Assembly (NCBI GenBank): GCA_017535635.1
Contig: JAFXTU010000014.1
Span: forward strand, 1 to 60,021
Length of the DNA: 60,021 nucleotides
Reading direction: 5' to 3'
Source of the DNA: Oscillospiraceae bacterium
GTDB lineage: Bacteria; Bacillota; Clostridia; Oscillospirales; Oscillospiraceae
Shown: positions 59,920-60,021 of the stretch, piece after piece
Layout: every line of letters begins with the position of its first letter
Numbering within the stretch: position 1 is the first letter of the stretch
Made by a program: the position numbers and the translations under genes
The notes under the pieces: model-generated
Told to the model about the DNA's origin: nothing
The model's database searches: none
Seen by the model: the letters and a program-made list of their open reading frames with translations, nothing else

Positions 59920-60021
59920 CAATTCATGCCAAGACCCAGTCACCAAGCCTTAAAAACCCACTTGATGTGGAAAAACAGAGAACACTCCTTTTGACCCGAT
60001 GAAAAACCAGCGGGTCGGAGA

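Noticed and set aside
1..60021. CRISPR arrays, tRNA/rRNA genes, insertion sequences
   Set aside because: No regularly spaced direct repeats, no tRNA cloverleaf or rRNA sequence, and no transposase motif were recognised on reading the window.

Overview
The window looks like the chromosome of a GC-rich anaerobic Firmicute, probably a gut Clostridium relative of the Oscillospiraceae type. This rests on T-box and lysine (L-box) leaders, many TTGACA/TATAAT-like promoters with 17-bp spacing, a four-subunit 2-oxoacid:ferredoxin oxidoreductase, a meso-diaminopimelate dehydrogenase lysine route, an OFA-type transporter and tight ATGA-overlapping operons. Taxonomy is inference. I saw no rRNA, tRNA, CRISPR array or intact insertion sequence.

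Layout. 1-1.4 kb is visibly richer in A+T and holds a zeta-toxin module. 1.4-4.1 kb has an acetoacetate-CoA ligase and a VapBC pair. 4.3-8.0 kb (minus) is sufS-sufE, then a sugar-isomerase-like gene and a small acyl-carrier-like gene. 8.1-10.4 kb has a LysR regulator facing a bicupin gene. 10.5-16.6 kb (minus) is a seven-gene operon: ACT protein, UPF0210 (interrupted by an in-frame TAG), ybaK, free Met-(R)-sulfoxide reductase, a P-loop kinase, a GH13 sucrose-phosphorylase-like enzyme and an AEC transporter. 16.9-19.6 kb has a Na/Pi cotransporter and a MoaF-like protein. 19.7-23.3 kb is a BlaR1/BlaI-like pair with clear operators. 23.5-25.9 kb is mnmA, a cysteine desulfurase and a 55-residue reading frame. 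26.1-35.5 kb holds YitT, a FadH-like reductase, HD-GYP and GGDEF membrane proteins, a UroD-like protein divergent from an OFA transporter, and a methyltransferase.

The most interesting region is 35.6-49.2 kb (minus). Two paralogous HTH-cupin-acyl-CoA ligase fusions each have their own promoter and T-box leader. The second is followed without a visible gap by a P-loop ATPase, the delta, alpha, beta and gamma subunits of a 2-oxoacid:ferredoxin oxidoreductase, and a branched-chain aminotransferase. After a terminator-like hairpin come a LeuA homologue lacking its metal-binding histidines and a TIM-barrel/acyl-CoA-ligase fusion. Because T-boxes switch genes on when an amino acid is scarce, I infer amino-acid making by salvage: acid to acyl-CoA, reductive carboxylation to the 2-oxoacid, then transamination. 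The specifier loops contain CUUCC; a UUC (Phe) reading would point to phenylacetate to phenylalanine, but this is not certain.

49.3-54.5 kb is a lysine-riboswitch-led dapA-dapB-ddh-lysA-trmH operon. 54.6-60.0 kb has an XRE regulator, glutamine-dependent NAD synthetase behind a 5' hairpin, a LURP-one protein, a DUF6485-like cysteine-rich protein and an unknown protein. GC-rich codon use produces very long antisense reading frames; these were treated as shadows.
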